Source: M3007 sp044347755 (GTDB lineage Bacteria; Bacteroidota; Bacteroidia; Chitinophagales; Saprospiraceae). From it: a stretch of 64,000 nt of DNA. The stretch's first letter is position 1, and every line of letters starts with the position of its first letter. The DNA lies in assembly GCA_044347755.1 (NCBI GenBank), contig JBIKUE010000014.1:1-64000 (forward strand), given 5' to 3'. Positions 32,556 to 40,913 of this stretch are shown piece by piece. The notes below the pieces were generated by a model. It saw only the letters and a program-made list of their open reading frames with translations. It was not told the DNA's origin and ran no database searches. A program made the position numbers and the translations under genes.

Positions 32556-34451
32556 ATGAAACATCTCCATTACCTACTCCTGTTTATTACTTTCCTTTAT
32601 TACCAACCATTGTCCAGTCAGGGGTTTGCACAAATTGGAACACCTATGGTGGATAATGATGGTTTAAGGATGATTGCACTAAGTGATGGTAATTATATCA
32701 CTGTTGGATTGTCTGGTGGGAAGGCCGCCATGCACAAAACAGATTGTAGAGGAAATATATTAGCTACACTGGAAAAGCAGGTTTTCCCAGGATCTGCTGT
32801 TTTTTCAGATGTCATTGAACTGCCCGATGGAAACCTCGTAGCGGTCGGAAATGCAATTATTGCCACCCCAACAGATACACTTAACCGGGTGTATTTGCTG
32901 AAAACCACCCCAGGGCTGGTAGAAATAACGTCAGGGCACTTTCTTATCCAAAACAAGGCTGCTCAGGGTAAGTCGCTTGTAGCAAGCAACTCCGGCGCCC
33001 TGATGATACTTGGAGAAGTAGAGTCTTCCGGTGCTGATTTTACGGATATTTTTGTTCAGGCGGTAGATGCGGCTACGTTGGAACCAGTTGGGAGTCCGAG
33101 TATTTATAACAATGGATTCGACATTTCAGGTCGGATCATTAAATCCGCTGACGGTCTGTTTTTGCTTTCAGGACATAGCCTGTTTGGAGATCCTTTTGAT
33201 CCGCTGCAAAAAGTATACAATGTGCTATGGCTGATCAAGATCAATGAGGCAGGCGTTGTGCAATGGGAAACGGAAATTCCGCAACTATTGGAAAATAACA
33301 TCGGTATTGCATCGATCGCAGGAGTTCGGCAAAGTAATGCTTCCGGCAACCTCATGTTGGCCGGCACCCTCTACAGTGGAATGCCATCCATGGAGATGGA
33401 CGGATTTTACGCATTGATTAGCCCGGATGGTATAGTATTAGATACAGCCTATGCTTCTGCCCCGGGGAGGCAACAATTCTATTCCCTGCTCTCTCATCAG
33501 GATAATCCGGGTTTGTTCACCATGGTTGGAGGTGGCGTAGAAATACAACCAGGCGTACCAACCTTGGCGCTTGCTCAGGCGTATGAATTCATGAATACCA
33601 TCTTCGTTGCTGCCGCAACGGTTGATGTAGCGAATCCAGTACTATTGCGGGATATCCTGGAGCTGGATCCCGGACGTTTTGCCTACATGGGCACTTTGCC
33701 TGATAACGCTGTAAACTTCAGCCTGACAGACATTGTCATAGGCACTCCAGCGGCTATTGTCGGCGTGGTATTTCAGAATTGTGCACTTGCTGCGGTATTA
33801 AATGCGCCGGCATCCGCTTTTCAATGGTATTTTGAAGGGCAACCCATCCCAAATGCCAATCAAGGCGTCTATTTCCCAACCCAGCCTGGTATATATGCAC
33901 TGCAAGTACTGGATGCCAAGGGCTGTTCCGGTATTTCCGATACTTTTCGGGTGGATAAAGCCCTGGCCGCTTTCAATTTTACTGCCACAGGCTTAAGTGT
34001 AGAATTCAGTAACCTATCCGTTGATGCAACCCAATACCAGTGGAATTTTGGAGATGGTGGCACCAGCGTTTCTATTAACCCAACACATAATTATGCTGCC
34101 GGAGGCATTTATAACGTTACACTTATTGCCAAAACCAGTTGTAGTCCTGCCTTTGCCGATACGATAACCCAACAGGTATTGGTAATGTCATCATCTGCGG
34201 AGGAACCTGAATGGGCGGCACAAACGAAACTTTTCCCAAATCCAACAACAGGAAAGTTGACTATGGTAACTCCGTTTTCTGAAAACGAACCTGCTGAATT
34301 GTTTCTTTGCAATATGGTGGGGCAGGTTGTTTGGCGTGAGCAGGTAATAGGTACTTTTCAAACCGATATTCAGGAGTTGCCTCCAGGCGTTTATACCCTT
34401 AGCCTTAGATCTGGGAAAGCACTTAAGGTATTCCAGGTAGTCAAGCAATAA
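32556..34451 (+). CDS. Secreted protein with a PKD domain and T9SS type A sorting domain
   Basis: A 631-residue secreted protein with signal MKHLHYLLLFITFLYYQPLS. Residues about 30-400 are a beta-propeller-like region of SDGNYITVG, LPDGNLVAVGN and DGLFLLSGHS units. An Ig-like segment follows (FQWYFEGQPIPNANQGVYFP), then a PKD domain with the classic WNFGDGG and HNYAAGGIYNVTL. The C-terminus is a type A T9SS signal (LFPNPTTGKLTMV, LPPGVYTLSLRSG). It is probably exposed at the cell surface. The stop lies 4 bp before the EAD-protein start codon, so the two are almost certainly co-transcribed, which is an unexpected partner for a surface protein. Confidence 0.9.
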   Translation: MKHLHYLLLFITFLYYQPLSSQGFAQIGTPMVDNDGLRMIALSDGNYITVGLSGGKAAMHKTDCRGNILATLEKQVFPGSAVFSDVIELPDGNLVAVGNAIIATPTDTLNRVYLLKTTPGLVEITSGHFLIQNKAAQGKSLVASNSGALMILGEVESSGADFTDIFVQAVDAATLEPVGSPSIYNNGFDISGRIIKSADGLFLLSGHSLFGDPFDPLQKVYNVLWLIKINEAGVVQWETEIPQLLENNIGIASIAGVRQSNASGNLMLAGTLYSGMPSMEMDGFYALISPDGIVLDTAYASAPGRQQFYSLLSHQDNPGLFTMVGGGVEIQPGVPTLALAQAYEFMNTIFVAAATVDVANPVLLRDILELDPGRFAYMGTLPDNAVNFSLTDIVIGTPAAIVGVVFQNCALAAVLNAPASAFQWYFEGQPIPNANQGVYFPTQPGIYALQVLDAKGCSGISDTFRVDKALAAFNFTATGLSVEFSNLSVDATQYQWNFGDGGTSVSINPTHNYAAGGIYNVTLIAKTSCSPAFADTITQQVLVMSSSAEEPEWAAQTKLFPNPTTGKLTMVTPFSENEPAELFLCNMVGQVVWREQVIGTFQTDIQELPPGVYTLSLRSGKALKVFQVVKQ

Positions 34452-34455
34452 TATC

Positions 34456-36141
34456 ATGCGTATCGACGAACTTCGCCGAAATCTGGAAATACAAATCCGT
34501 GAGGGTAAACTACCTGAAGCACTTCAGGCCTTTTTGGCTGCGTTGCCCGAAGGCTCTGAAACCTATCGGATTGTTTCTGCTTTGATGGCCCGATTGAATG
34601 CAGCCAACAAGGAACGGTTTCGCAATACTATTTCCTTTGAGGAATACCAGAGGAGGGTAGATCAGGTCTCTGCTGATTGTTTTGATTTATTGGCTGGCTT
34701 GCAGGAGAAGGATTTTGAAGCGCCAGCACCGACAAGCAAATCCGATGCGCCAAAAAACGGAAATGTATTGTACAGGGTTCCCGGAGTGATGCAGATTCAG
34801 AAAGCAACCTTGTGTGTAATAAGGGTGGCCGTTGATGAAGATGCCATTTTGGAAAACATTCTGCTGGACGAGCACGTGGAAGTAAAATCAAAAGTAGAAA
34901 TATCGGATGTGATGAGTGCTGAATTACTCGATCCGGAAGGAAGCGCCTTTCAGATCTCTGCCCTGAACGCCCGCACTCAATTGATCCGTGAAACAGGGTA
35001 TACTGAGTGGAATTTTCAGGTAACGCCACTTAAGGAAGGCATTCATCAACTATTAGTAAAGGTTTCCATCATGGAAATCGTTCCCGGGTTCCAGGATCCG
35101 ATTCCACGGGAAGCTACTCTGATGGAAAACGTGACCATTTTAGCCGAATTGCCGGAACAACAATATGCAGATAGTCCGACTGCCGGGTTCAAACCCACCG
35201 GCCAAACGTTTGGTTTCCAGGGTGCCGGCAATGAAAAAGCACATGGAAACACTCCGGGTGCGTCTAAGGCTGTTGATCCTCCGTTCCAATCTCAAGCAAT
35301 ACCTCCGGCGCCTCCATCCCAATCTTCTGTGCCCAGACGCAATCTTCGTGCTTTGGCAATGTTCTTTGCTTTTCTGGTGCTCGTTCCTGCGGTCACCTGG
35401 GCTTTTGCGCCTGATTTGCCTGCATGGGTAAGTGCTCATTATATTCAGGGAACACCTGAAGCGTATGCGGTTTTTATTGAAAAACACCCGGAAAGTCCGA
35501 GGGTGGAAAAGGCTTATTATCTTAAAGCAGAAAAGAGTGGACAACTGGCTGATCTGCGGAGTTACCAGGATCGTTTTAGAGAGCAAGGAGTATATAGGAC
35601 AGAGGTTATCCGAAAAATTAGTGCGCTTGAAACCCGTGCTCTGGAAAACATTCGGGAAAGCCCGGATAGAGCCAAAATTTCCCAGTTCGTGGAAGATTTT
35701 CCGGAAACCGAGCGTTTGAGTGAGCTCAAGTCAGCAGTGGAAAGCAGGTCAGATAAACGAACTGAGCTCCAGGCTGCATTGGAGGATGCATACGTTGGGT
35801 CAGTTAGGAAACAACCAACTGCAACTAAAATTGAAACCTATCTGAAAGACTTTCCAGCCAATAACCGCCTGGATGATGTAGATGCCGCAGCAAGAACCCG
35901 TCCTGAAGTGTTCAGCAAAGTGCAACCAAAACTTGAAGAAGCCTACCTCAGAAAAATGGAGGAGAGCCCTACAAAAGTTCAATCGGATCAATTTATTGAA
36001 AAGTTCCCGGAGCCCGCGAAAAGGGAAAGGCTGGAACAAATCCTGGATAAGAATCCAGCTTTGAAGCAGGAAACAATGAACAAGCTGGAACAGATCAAAG
36101 CAAGAAGACGTGTTAAAGATCAGGATGGCGCCAGGCAGTGA
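34456..36141 (+). CDS. EAD11-like / conflict-system beta-sandwich membrane protein
   Basis: A 561-residue protein. Residues 1-90 form a small helical domain that resembles effector-associated domain 11 (LREGKLPEALQAFLA type start, then LMARLNAANKERFRNTISFE and EYQRRVDQV). Residues about 104-232 are a beta-sandwich (VLYRVPGVMQIQKATLCVIR, VEISDVMSAELLDPEG, TGYTEWNFQVTPLKEG, HQLLVKVSIME) of the kind that I know beside TIR, caspase-like and EAD modules in Bacteroidota. A Pro/Ser-rich linker is followed by one membrane helix (about 297-319) and a C-terminal region with helical repeats of about 45 residues (FIEKHPESPRVEKAYY, FVEDFPETERLSELK, YLKDFPANNRLDDVD, FIEKFPEPAKRERLE). No catalytic domain is visible. 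It is likely an adaptor in an NTP-dependent conflict or signalling system; this is inferred from domain likeness only. Confidence 0.65.
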   Translation: MRIDELRRNLEIQIREGKLPEALQAFLAALPEGSETYRIVSALMARLNAANKERFRNTISFEEYQRRVDQVSADCFDLLAGLQEKDFEAPAPTSKSDAPKNGNVLYRVPGVMQIQKATLCVIRVAVDEDAILENILLDEHVEVKSKVEISDVMSAELLDPEGSAFQISALNARTQLIRETGYTEWNFQVTPLKEGIHQLLVKVSIMEIVPGFQDPIPREATLMENVTILAELPEQQYADSPTAGFKPTGQTFGFQGAGNEKAHGNTPGASKAVDPPFQSQAIPPAPPSQSSVPRRNLRALAMFFAFLVLVPAVTWAFAPDLPAWVSAHYIQGTPEAYAVFIEKHPESPRVEKAYYLKAEKSGQLADLRSYQDRFREQGVYRTEVIRKISALETRALENIRESPDRAKISQFVEDFPETERLSELKSAVESRSDKRTELQAALEDAYVGSVRKQPTATKIETYLKDFPANNRLDDVDAAARTRPEVFSKVQPKLEEAYLRKMEESPTKVQSDQFIEKFPEPAKRERLEQILDKNPALKQETMNKLEQIKARRRVKDQDGARQ

Positions 36142-36213
36142 TTTTACTCATTGTCATCGACGTTCCGGATCCCATTAGGTGGAAATGTGAATCCGAATTT
36201 TTACCTTAGCGGT

Positions 36214-37314
36214 ATGAATTACATCATTCATTTAATCCAGCTATTACGGGAAAGGGAGGTGCATTTTACAGAAAGGAATCGCCTGGCGCATTTTCAGCAG
36301 GCCGTACGCCGGCTGTATATCGCTATGGCAGTGCTTGTTTTTGCGGTATTGGTTGGGACGCTGGGTTATCGAATGATTGAGCATGTCCCCTGGTTCGATG
36401 CCTATTACATGAGTTTGGTAACCTTGTCCACGGTCGGATTTGGAGAGGTTATTCCGTTAAGCTTTGAAGGGCGATTATTCACCTCCTTTCTGATTATATT
36501 TAACATAGGCTTTTTTGCCTACGCTATTTCAACCATTACCAGCATCCTTACAGATGCTGATATTCATGCCTTTTTCCAGGATTTCAAGATGATGGAGCGT
36601 ATTAAAAAATTACAAGGCCACACCATTGTCTGCGGATTTGGTCGCCATGCCACCGAAGTTTGCAAAGAACTGGCAAAAGAAAATCTGATGTTTGTGGTCA
36701 TTGAATCTGATGAAAAAAAGCTGGATATGCTACGTAGTGAAACCAGCTATCTATTTCTCAGGGGGGATGCTACCAACGATGATGTATTACTGGAGGCAGG
36801 TATTGCCAAAGCCTCTTCCATTGTAGTAACGCTTCCGTTAGATGCCAACAATGTTTTTGTAGTGATGTCAGCCCGACAATTAAATCCAGCGATTAAAATT
36901 ATTAGCCGCCTAAACTACGCGTTCGATGAAATGAAACTTCGTCGTGCTGGCGCCAACCATGTCGTGATGCCTGAGCGCATTGGCGGCTTTTATATGGCGA
37001 CCTTGATCAATAAGCCTGATTTGGTTGAATTTTTCAATCTGATTTCCAATATGGGTACGAGTAGGGTGGTATTTGAGGAGATACCGGTAGATCAATTGAA
37101 ATGGGAGTTTCAGAGGCGATCCATTTTGGAAGGAGGGCTGACAGAAGAAGCCCAATTGCCTATTATTGCGCTACGCCATGCAGATGGCCGATATGAACTG
37201 AATCCGGGAGAACATACAGTCTTGTTACCGGATATGCACATAGTGGTATTAGGCGACCTTGAGCAAATAAAACGCTTCAAAAATTCGGCTCTTGAAACAA
37301 CAGATGCCCTATAA
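36214..37314 (+). CDS. Potassium channel with TrkA-N (RCK) and TrkA-C domains
   Basis: A 366-residue two-helix potassium channel subunit. Membrane helices lie at about 35-55 and 85-107, with the selectivity filter TVGFGE (73-78) between them. The RCK domain begins at IVCGFGRHATEV, a Rossmann nucleotide site, and continues with FVVIESDEKKLDMLRSE and LFLRGDATNDDVLLEAGI. A TrkA-C-like part (PDLVEFFNLI to VVLGDLEQI) closes the protein. It would form a tetrameric K+ channel gated by a nucleotide or Ca2+. The frame is open to 36151 with a TTG, but the ATG at 36214 matches the family start. It lies 72 bp after the EAD gene on the same strand and may be co-expressed. Confidence 0.93.
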   Translation: MNYIIHLIQLLREREVHFTERNRLAHFQQAVRRLYIAMAVLVFAVLVGTLGYRMIEHVPWFDAYYMSLVTLSTVGFGEVIPLSFEGRLFTSFLIIFNIGFFAYAISTITSILTDADIHAFFQDFKMMERIKKLQGHTIVCGFGRHATEVCKELAKENLMFVVIESDEKKLDMLRSETSYLFLRGDATNDDVLLEAGIAKASSIVVTLPLDANNVFVVMSARQLNPAIKIISRLNYAFDEMKLRRAGANHVVMPERIGGFYMATLINKPDLVEFFNLISNMGTSRVVFEEIPVDQLKWEFQRRSILEGGLTEEAQLPIIALRHADGRYELNPGEHTVLLPDMHIVVLGDLEQIKRFKNSALETTDAL

Positions 37315-37344
37315 TTAAATGTTAGGTTGTTTTTTGTAAATTTT

Positions 37345-37352
37345 TATTTTTG
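37345..37352 (+). promoter_or_regulatory. -7 element of the 37384 membrane protein gene
   Basis: TATTTTTG at 37345-37352 matches TAnnTTTG and lies 31 bp before the ATG at 37384. An upstream TTG (37327-37329) is about 15 bp away. It supports the start at 37384 over the longer frame from 37327. Confidence 0.5.
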
Positions 37353-37383
37353 CATGTTCAATTACATCAAAATAAAAAAAAAC

Positions 37384-37926
37384 ATGAAAAAACAACTAGT
37401 CGCAACAATCGTGGGTGGCCTGATCCTGTTTATCTGGCAATTCCTTTCCTGGTCTATGCTTCCTGTTCACCAATCTGAGTATGGATATACCCCCAATCAG
37501 GATAAGATCATGGAAGTACTTACCCAAAATCTTACGGAAGAAGGAACTTATATGATTCCCGGAGTTCCTCCAGGTTCCACTCAGGAACAGGCACAGGCAG
37601 CTATGGATGCCGGCGCAGGCAAGCCCTGGGCCAGCATCAGTTATCACAAATCCATGAATACGGCAATGGGAATGAATATGTTCCGGGGCTTTGTGGTAGA
37701 CCTGCTTGCCATGTATTTGCTTATTTGGCTGTTAATGAAGTTTTCTAATTTGTCAATGGTAACGTCCATTCAGGCATCAATTGCTGTGGGTATCATTGGC
37801 TATCTCACAATTCCATATCTGAATACTATCTGGTTTGAAACTAGCTCAATGGGTTATCTGGTGGATGCCCTGGTGCAATGGGGTCTGGTTGGGGTCTGGC
37901 TTGGCTGGTATCTTCCCAGAAATTGA
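37384..37926 (+). CDS. Conserved membrane protein of unknown function (180 aa)
   Basis: A 180-residue protein with an N-terminal membrane helix (KQLVATIVGGLILFIWQFLS), a roughly 70-residue periplasmic part (HQSEYGYTPNQDKIMEVLTQ, GPPG-like GVPPGSTQEQ) and three C-terminal helices (about 95-115, 122-140 and 155-178). I know similar proteins from Bacteroidota as unnamed membrane proteins and cannot assign a function. The conserved WQFLSWSMLPVHQ near the start is a useful search key. It has its own promoter and is followed by a hairpin repeat. Confidence 0.75.
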   Translation: MKKQLVATIVGGLILFIWQFLSWSMLPVHQSEYGYTPNQDKIMEVLTQNLTEEGTYMIPGVPPGSTQEQAQAAMDAGAGKPWASISYHKSMNTAMGMNMFRGFVVDLLAMYLLIWLLMKFSNLSMVTSIQASIAVGIIGYLTIPYLNTIWFETSSMGYLVDALVQWGLVGVWLGWYLPRN

Positions 37927-37991
37927 TTCACCGCGAAGTACGCTAAGTGCGTAAAATCTCACTTAGCGTACTTCGCGTACTTAGCGGTGAA
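37927..37991. repeat. Hairpin repeat between convergent genes
   Basis: TTCACCGCGAAGTACGCTAA and its complement pair with a GTACTTAG bulge, around a 10-base loop. It begins at the stop codon of the 37384 gene and its right arm includes the last codons and stop of the GNAT gene. It may end transcription from both sides. Confidence 0.8.
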
Positions 37992-38493
37992 CCTCCGCCT
38001 GGAATATACTCAACCTGATTCCAGAATAATGACTCGGTAAAGCCGACAAATCGCTGGGGGTTACAACACCCAGAAACTGAAACCCGTTTCGTTCGTAAAT
38101 TTCCTTAAGTTTCAGATTTTCGGCCCAGGTATCCAGTCTGACATAGGCTTTTCCTAGTGCTTTCCCGTGTTCTTTTGACCATTCCAGTATGGCGCCCACA
38201 AAGTTGCGTCCTCTGAAGTCGGAGTGGGTTACAATCCTATGCAGGTAAATGGACGGGTCCCGGTCTTTTTCGCCCCAAATAGCAGGGTCCTGATAGGCTA
38301 CCACAAACACGCAGGCTACCTGGCCGTCCAGTTCAATTTTCCATTGACGGCCCTCTGCAATTTCCTGTGCCACCAGCTCCCGGTCAAACGGCAGCCAGTG
38401 CATATTGGATACCGCTTTTTGATGGGCGATGGCTATGTCGTACAACTGAAAGATCGTGTCCAGATCTTCGATGGTGCTGGTTGAAAAAGTCAT
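37981..38493 (-). CDS. GNAT family N-acetyltransferase
   Basis: A 170-residue GNAT-fold enzyme. Motif C/D region: TIEDLDTIFQLYDIAIAHQK. Central strand: VACVFVVAYQDPAIWGEKD. The acetyl-CoA binding loop lies around LHRIVTHSDFRGRNFVGAIL (R..G/A-x-G-like, slightly divergent: RGRNFVG), and the C-terminal part is VRLDTWAENLKLKEIYERNG. The acceptor is unknown. Its start is 1 bp after the stop of the PPOX gene upstream (38495), so translation is coupled. Its 3' end lies in a shared hairpin repeat. The MocR-type regulator across the intergenic region probably controls it. Confidence 0.88.
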   Translation of the reverse strand: MTFSTSTIEDLDTIFQLYDIAIAHQKAVSNMHWLPFDRELVAQEIAEGRQWKIELDGQVACVFVVAYQDPAIWGEKDRDPSIYLHRIVTHSDFRGRNFVGAILEWSKEHGKALGKAYVRLDTWAENLKLKEIYERNGFQFLGVVTPSDLSALPSHYSGIRLSIFQAEVHR

Positions 38494-38494
38494 A

Positions 38495-39142
38495 TTACCT
38501 ATGATAATCAGTTAGATAGGCAGGCAATGGGATGTTGGGGATGCCAGATTCATCTGCTTCGGGCGGTAGCGCACTGACACGCAGCGGAATAACTCCAGCC
38601 CAAACTTCCAGTTGCATGTCTTTCGGATCATCGCCTACGCCATGTGCCCTGAATTTGACGGATGTATCCTGGATGTCTACCGCAATAAACATGGTTTTTT
38701 TCATGTCGCTGGCACTAGGCTTCCTTGCGTCTTCCCATCTGCCCGGGATTACATGCTCCGTAAAACGTTCTGCAGCCATCCAGCGCTCTTCTTCGCTTTC
38801 CACCAGCCTTGTTACTCCGAATGCCACGACAGAACGGTAGTTCATAGAGTGATTAAACACCGAGCGGGCCAGCACAAGGCCGTCCAGTAAAGTTACACTT
38901 ACACAAACCGGAATTCCTTTGGCCATTTCCATGAAAAAATGGCTTCCCACCGAACCATGCAGGTAGAGTGTATTGTCTACCCGACAATATCCGGTGGGAA
39001 TAATGATGGGCTGGCCCTCCCGTTGAAATGCCACATGGCATACCAGCCCTTCATCCAGAATGGCATTGCGCATAGCTGGATCAAAATCATAACGCTTGGG
39101 ATAATACCGGCTTCCTTCCGTTCGAGGTTGTTTTGTTTTCAT
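38495..39142 (-). CDS. Pyridoxamine 5'-phosphate oxidase-family (split-barrel FMN) protein
   Basis: A 215-residue split-barrel flavin-binding protein. The fold is marked by VCHVAFQREGQPIIIPTGYC (strand pair), LYLHGSVGSHFFMEMAKGIP, VSVTLLDGLVLARSVFNHSM and NYRSVVAFGVTRLVES. The likely FMN phosphate ligand region is GSVGSHFF. Related proteins are NimA-like nitroreductases and F420/FMN oxidoreductases, so the substrate is open. It is the first gene of a two-gene unit with the GNAT gene and is divergent from a MocR regulator, with a -7 promoter element and an operator in the gap. Confidence 0.9.
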   Translation of the reverse strand: MKTKQPRTEGSRYYPKRYDFDPAMRNAILDEGLVCHVAFQREGQPIIIPTGYCRVDNTLYLHGSVGSHFFMEMAKGIPVCVSVTLLDGLVLARSVFNHSMNYRSVVAFGVTRLVESEEERWMAAERFTEHVIPGRWEDARKPSASDMKKTMFIAVDIQDTSVKFRAHGVGDDPKDMQLEVWAGVIPLRVSALPPEADESGIPNIPLPAYLTDYHR

Positions 39143-39198
39143 AGATAATAAAATGTCGCCTAGTAAAATGTCACCGCTACGCGGTTCTTTTTATGTCA

Positions 39199-39206
39199 CA
39201 AAAGTA
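39199..39206 (-). promoter_or_regulatory. -7 element of the PPOX-GNAT operon
   Basis: Read on the minus strand, TACTTTTG (39206-39199) matches TAnnTTTG. The putative MocR operator begins at the next base, so it covers the space between -7 and -33 of this promoter. Confidence 0.55.
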
Positions 39207-39259
39207 TAGACTATCCGGACTATTCAAATCGCCCGGTTTTTAAATATTTAATAGTCCGG
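39207..39259. promoter_or_regulatory. Putative MocR operator
   Basis: The element GGACTATT occurs three times. One overlapping head-to-head pair, ATAGACTATCCGGACTATT, spans about 39207-39225, and an inverted copy, AATAGTCCGG, lies at 39250-39259. MocR-type regulators bind paired direct and inverted repeats. The site lies between the two divergent genes and against the PPOX -7 element. This is inferred from symmetry and location. Confidence 0.5.
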
Positions 39260-39261
39260 TT

Positions 39262-40779
39262 TTGAAAAAATCCCTCAACTTTGCACTCATTCATTCACTC
39301 CCCTTGCACTCGTTTACAAACTCACTCATTCACGCAATAGACAAGTCCAGCAAGCAGCCTGTGTATTTACAGATTGCCGGGGCCTTGTCTGAACACATCC
39401 GCCGGGGCGCCATTCCGGCCGGGAGTCAGTTGCCGGGTTCCAGGCAGTTGGCTGAGTCATTGAATTTACACCGAAAAACAGTACTTGCTGCCTATGAGGA
39501 ATTATTGGCGCAGGGATGGCTGGAAACCCGCCGGTCTAAAGGTACCTATGTGAGTGAGCGACTACCAGACATCCTGCATGCGCCACTCTCCCTGCGAAAT
39601 GGGGCCATACACCCCAAAGATGAGGCCGGTTACGATTTTGAGCGGCATCCGCTTGCGCAGCATCTGCCCTTGCGGAGTTCCAATGCGCTGGGTTTTAATG
39701 ATGGATTTCCGGATGTTCGCATTGCCCCCTGGGATGCCTTGAGCAGGGCATACAGAACAGCTTTGCGACAAGGATTCCGCAAAAATCTGTTGTTTTACGG
39801 AGATACAGCCGGCGAGCCTGCTTTGCGGGAGGCCATGACAGATTATTTGCGCGAAAGCCGGGGGCTGGCTATTCAGCAGGAGCAGGTAATGATCACAAGG
39901 GGCACCATGATGGGCATCAACCTCGCCGTGCAAACTATTGTCCGACCCGGCGATACGGTGGTAGTGGGCGAACTTTCCTATCAGGCTTGCAACCTCATTC
40001 TTCGGCAAAGGGGCGCCCGGCTGCAAACGGTTCCGGTGGATGAAGCAGGATTGGATGTGGAGGCCATTGAGGCCATTTGCAGGCAGACACCCGTGCGTAT
40101 GGTGTATGTAACCCCGCACCACCAACACCCCACCACGGTGATGATGCCTGCAGAAAGACGTTTGAAACTGTTGCAATTGGCCAAAAAATACCGGTTTTGT
40201 ATTCTGGAGGACGACTATGATTTTGATTTTCACTACGATAGTCATCCCATTTTGCCCCTGGCTTCGGCAGATGAGGGCAATCATGTGGTGTATGTGGGTT
40301 CCTTGAGCAAGGTGTTTTCGCCGGCTTTGCGGGTAGGATATGTGGTAGCGCCCAAAGCCGTGATCCAGTCTATGGCGGCATTGCGCCGGATTGTGGACCG
40401 GCAGGGGGATAATCTGCTGGAGGCAGCTATTGCTACCATGTTGCGCGATGGTGAACTGCAAAGGCACCTGAAAAAGGCGCAAAAAGTTTATCACCGCAGG
40501 AGAGACCTGTTTTGTGAGGGACTTCAATCTGCCCTGGGCGATCTGGTGTCATTCCAGAAACCCACCGGAGGATTGGCCGTTTGGACAAAGTTTGATCCAT
40601 CCTTACCCCTTCCGGTACTTGCCCGCGCCTGTAAACAACAAGGATTGCTCCTTTCAGATGGTTTATACTATCACCCCACCCTCAATGCCACCCGACTCGG
40701 ATTTGCCTCCGTCAATGAGGCAGAAATGCAACAGGGACTTCAAATTTTAAAAGAAGTCTCAAAGGGCTTGGTGTTGTGA
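39262..40779 (+). CDS. MocR/PdxR-type regulator: GntR winged helix fused to aminotransferase-like domain
   Basis: About 505 residues if started at the TTG at 39262. The GntR-type winged helix is KQPVYLQIAGALSEHIRRG..IPAGSQLPGSRQLAESL with LHRKTVLAAYEELLAQGWLE. After a linker comes a fold-type I aminotransferase domain with VMITRGTMMGINLAV, the Asp of ILEDDYDFDF and the PLP lysine Lys350 in GSLSKVFSPALRVGY. Such proteins sense PLP, PMP or an amino acid and regulate a nearby gene. The start is uncertain: the first 28 codons read through a repeat tract (CACTCATTCA words), no ATG exists, and the real start may be TTG 39304 or later. Divergent PPOX-GNAT genes and a downstream PPOX gene are its likely targets. 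Confidence 0.9.
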   Translation: MKKSLNFALIHSLPLHSFTNSLIHAIDKSSKQPVYLQIAGALSEHIRRGAIPAGSQLPGSRQLAESLNLHRKTVLAAYEELLAQGWLETRRSKGTYVSERLPDILHAPLSLRNGAIHPKDEAGYDFERHPLAQHLPLRSSNALGFNDGFPDVRIAPWDALSRAYRTALRQGFRKNLLFYGDTAGEPALREAMTDYLRESRGLAIQQEQVMITRGTMMGINLAVQTIVRPGDTVVVGELSYQACNLILRQRGARLQTVPVDEAGLDVEAIEAICRQTPVRMVYVTPHHQHPTTVMMPAERRLKLLQLAKKYRFCILEDDYDFDFHYDSHPILPLASADEGNHVVYVGSLSKVFSPALRVGYVVAPKAVIQSMAALRRIVDRQGDNLLEAAIATMLRDGELQRHLKKAQKVYHRRRDLFCEGLQSALGDLVSFQKPTGGLAVWTKFDPSLPLPVLARACKQQGLLLSDGLYYHPTLNATRLGFASVNEAEMQQGLQILKEVSKGLVL

Positions 40780-40843
40780 CACGAAGGCACAAAGACACGA
40801 AGGCGCAAAAACACGAAGGCGCAAAGACACAAAGACACGAAGA
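40778..40843. repeat. Tandem word repeat after the MocR gene
   Basis: About six tandem, degenerate copies of an 11-12 bp word (ACACGAAGGC / GCAAAGACACAAAG). The words match those in the inverted repeat at 11530-11690, but here only one arm is present. Confidence 0.75.
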
Positions 40844-40884
40844 ATATATTGTTCAATAGTTCAGGCACGAATCACTAACGCAAC

Positions 40885-40911
40885 GCCAACTCAAACACTC
40901 AAACACTCAAC
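40885..40911 (+). repeat. G-poor tandem leader before the second PPOX gene
   Basis: CCAACTCAAACACTCAAACACTCAACTC repeats ACTCAAAC two to three times and ends 2 bp before the ATG at 40914 (shown here only as its unit). The same words stand at 9921-9975 before the 9985 gene. Confidence 0.6.
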
Positions 40912-40913
40912 TC

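Noticed and set aside
39562..40527. 321-codon minus-strand frame opposite the MocR regulator
   Set aside because: Shadow of a well-supported aminotransferase-like domain; Cys/His/Gln-rich and without any motif or start context.
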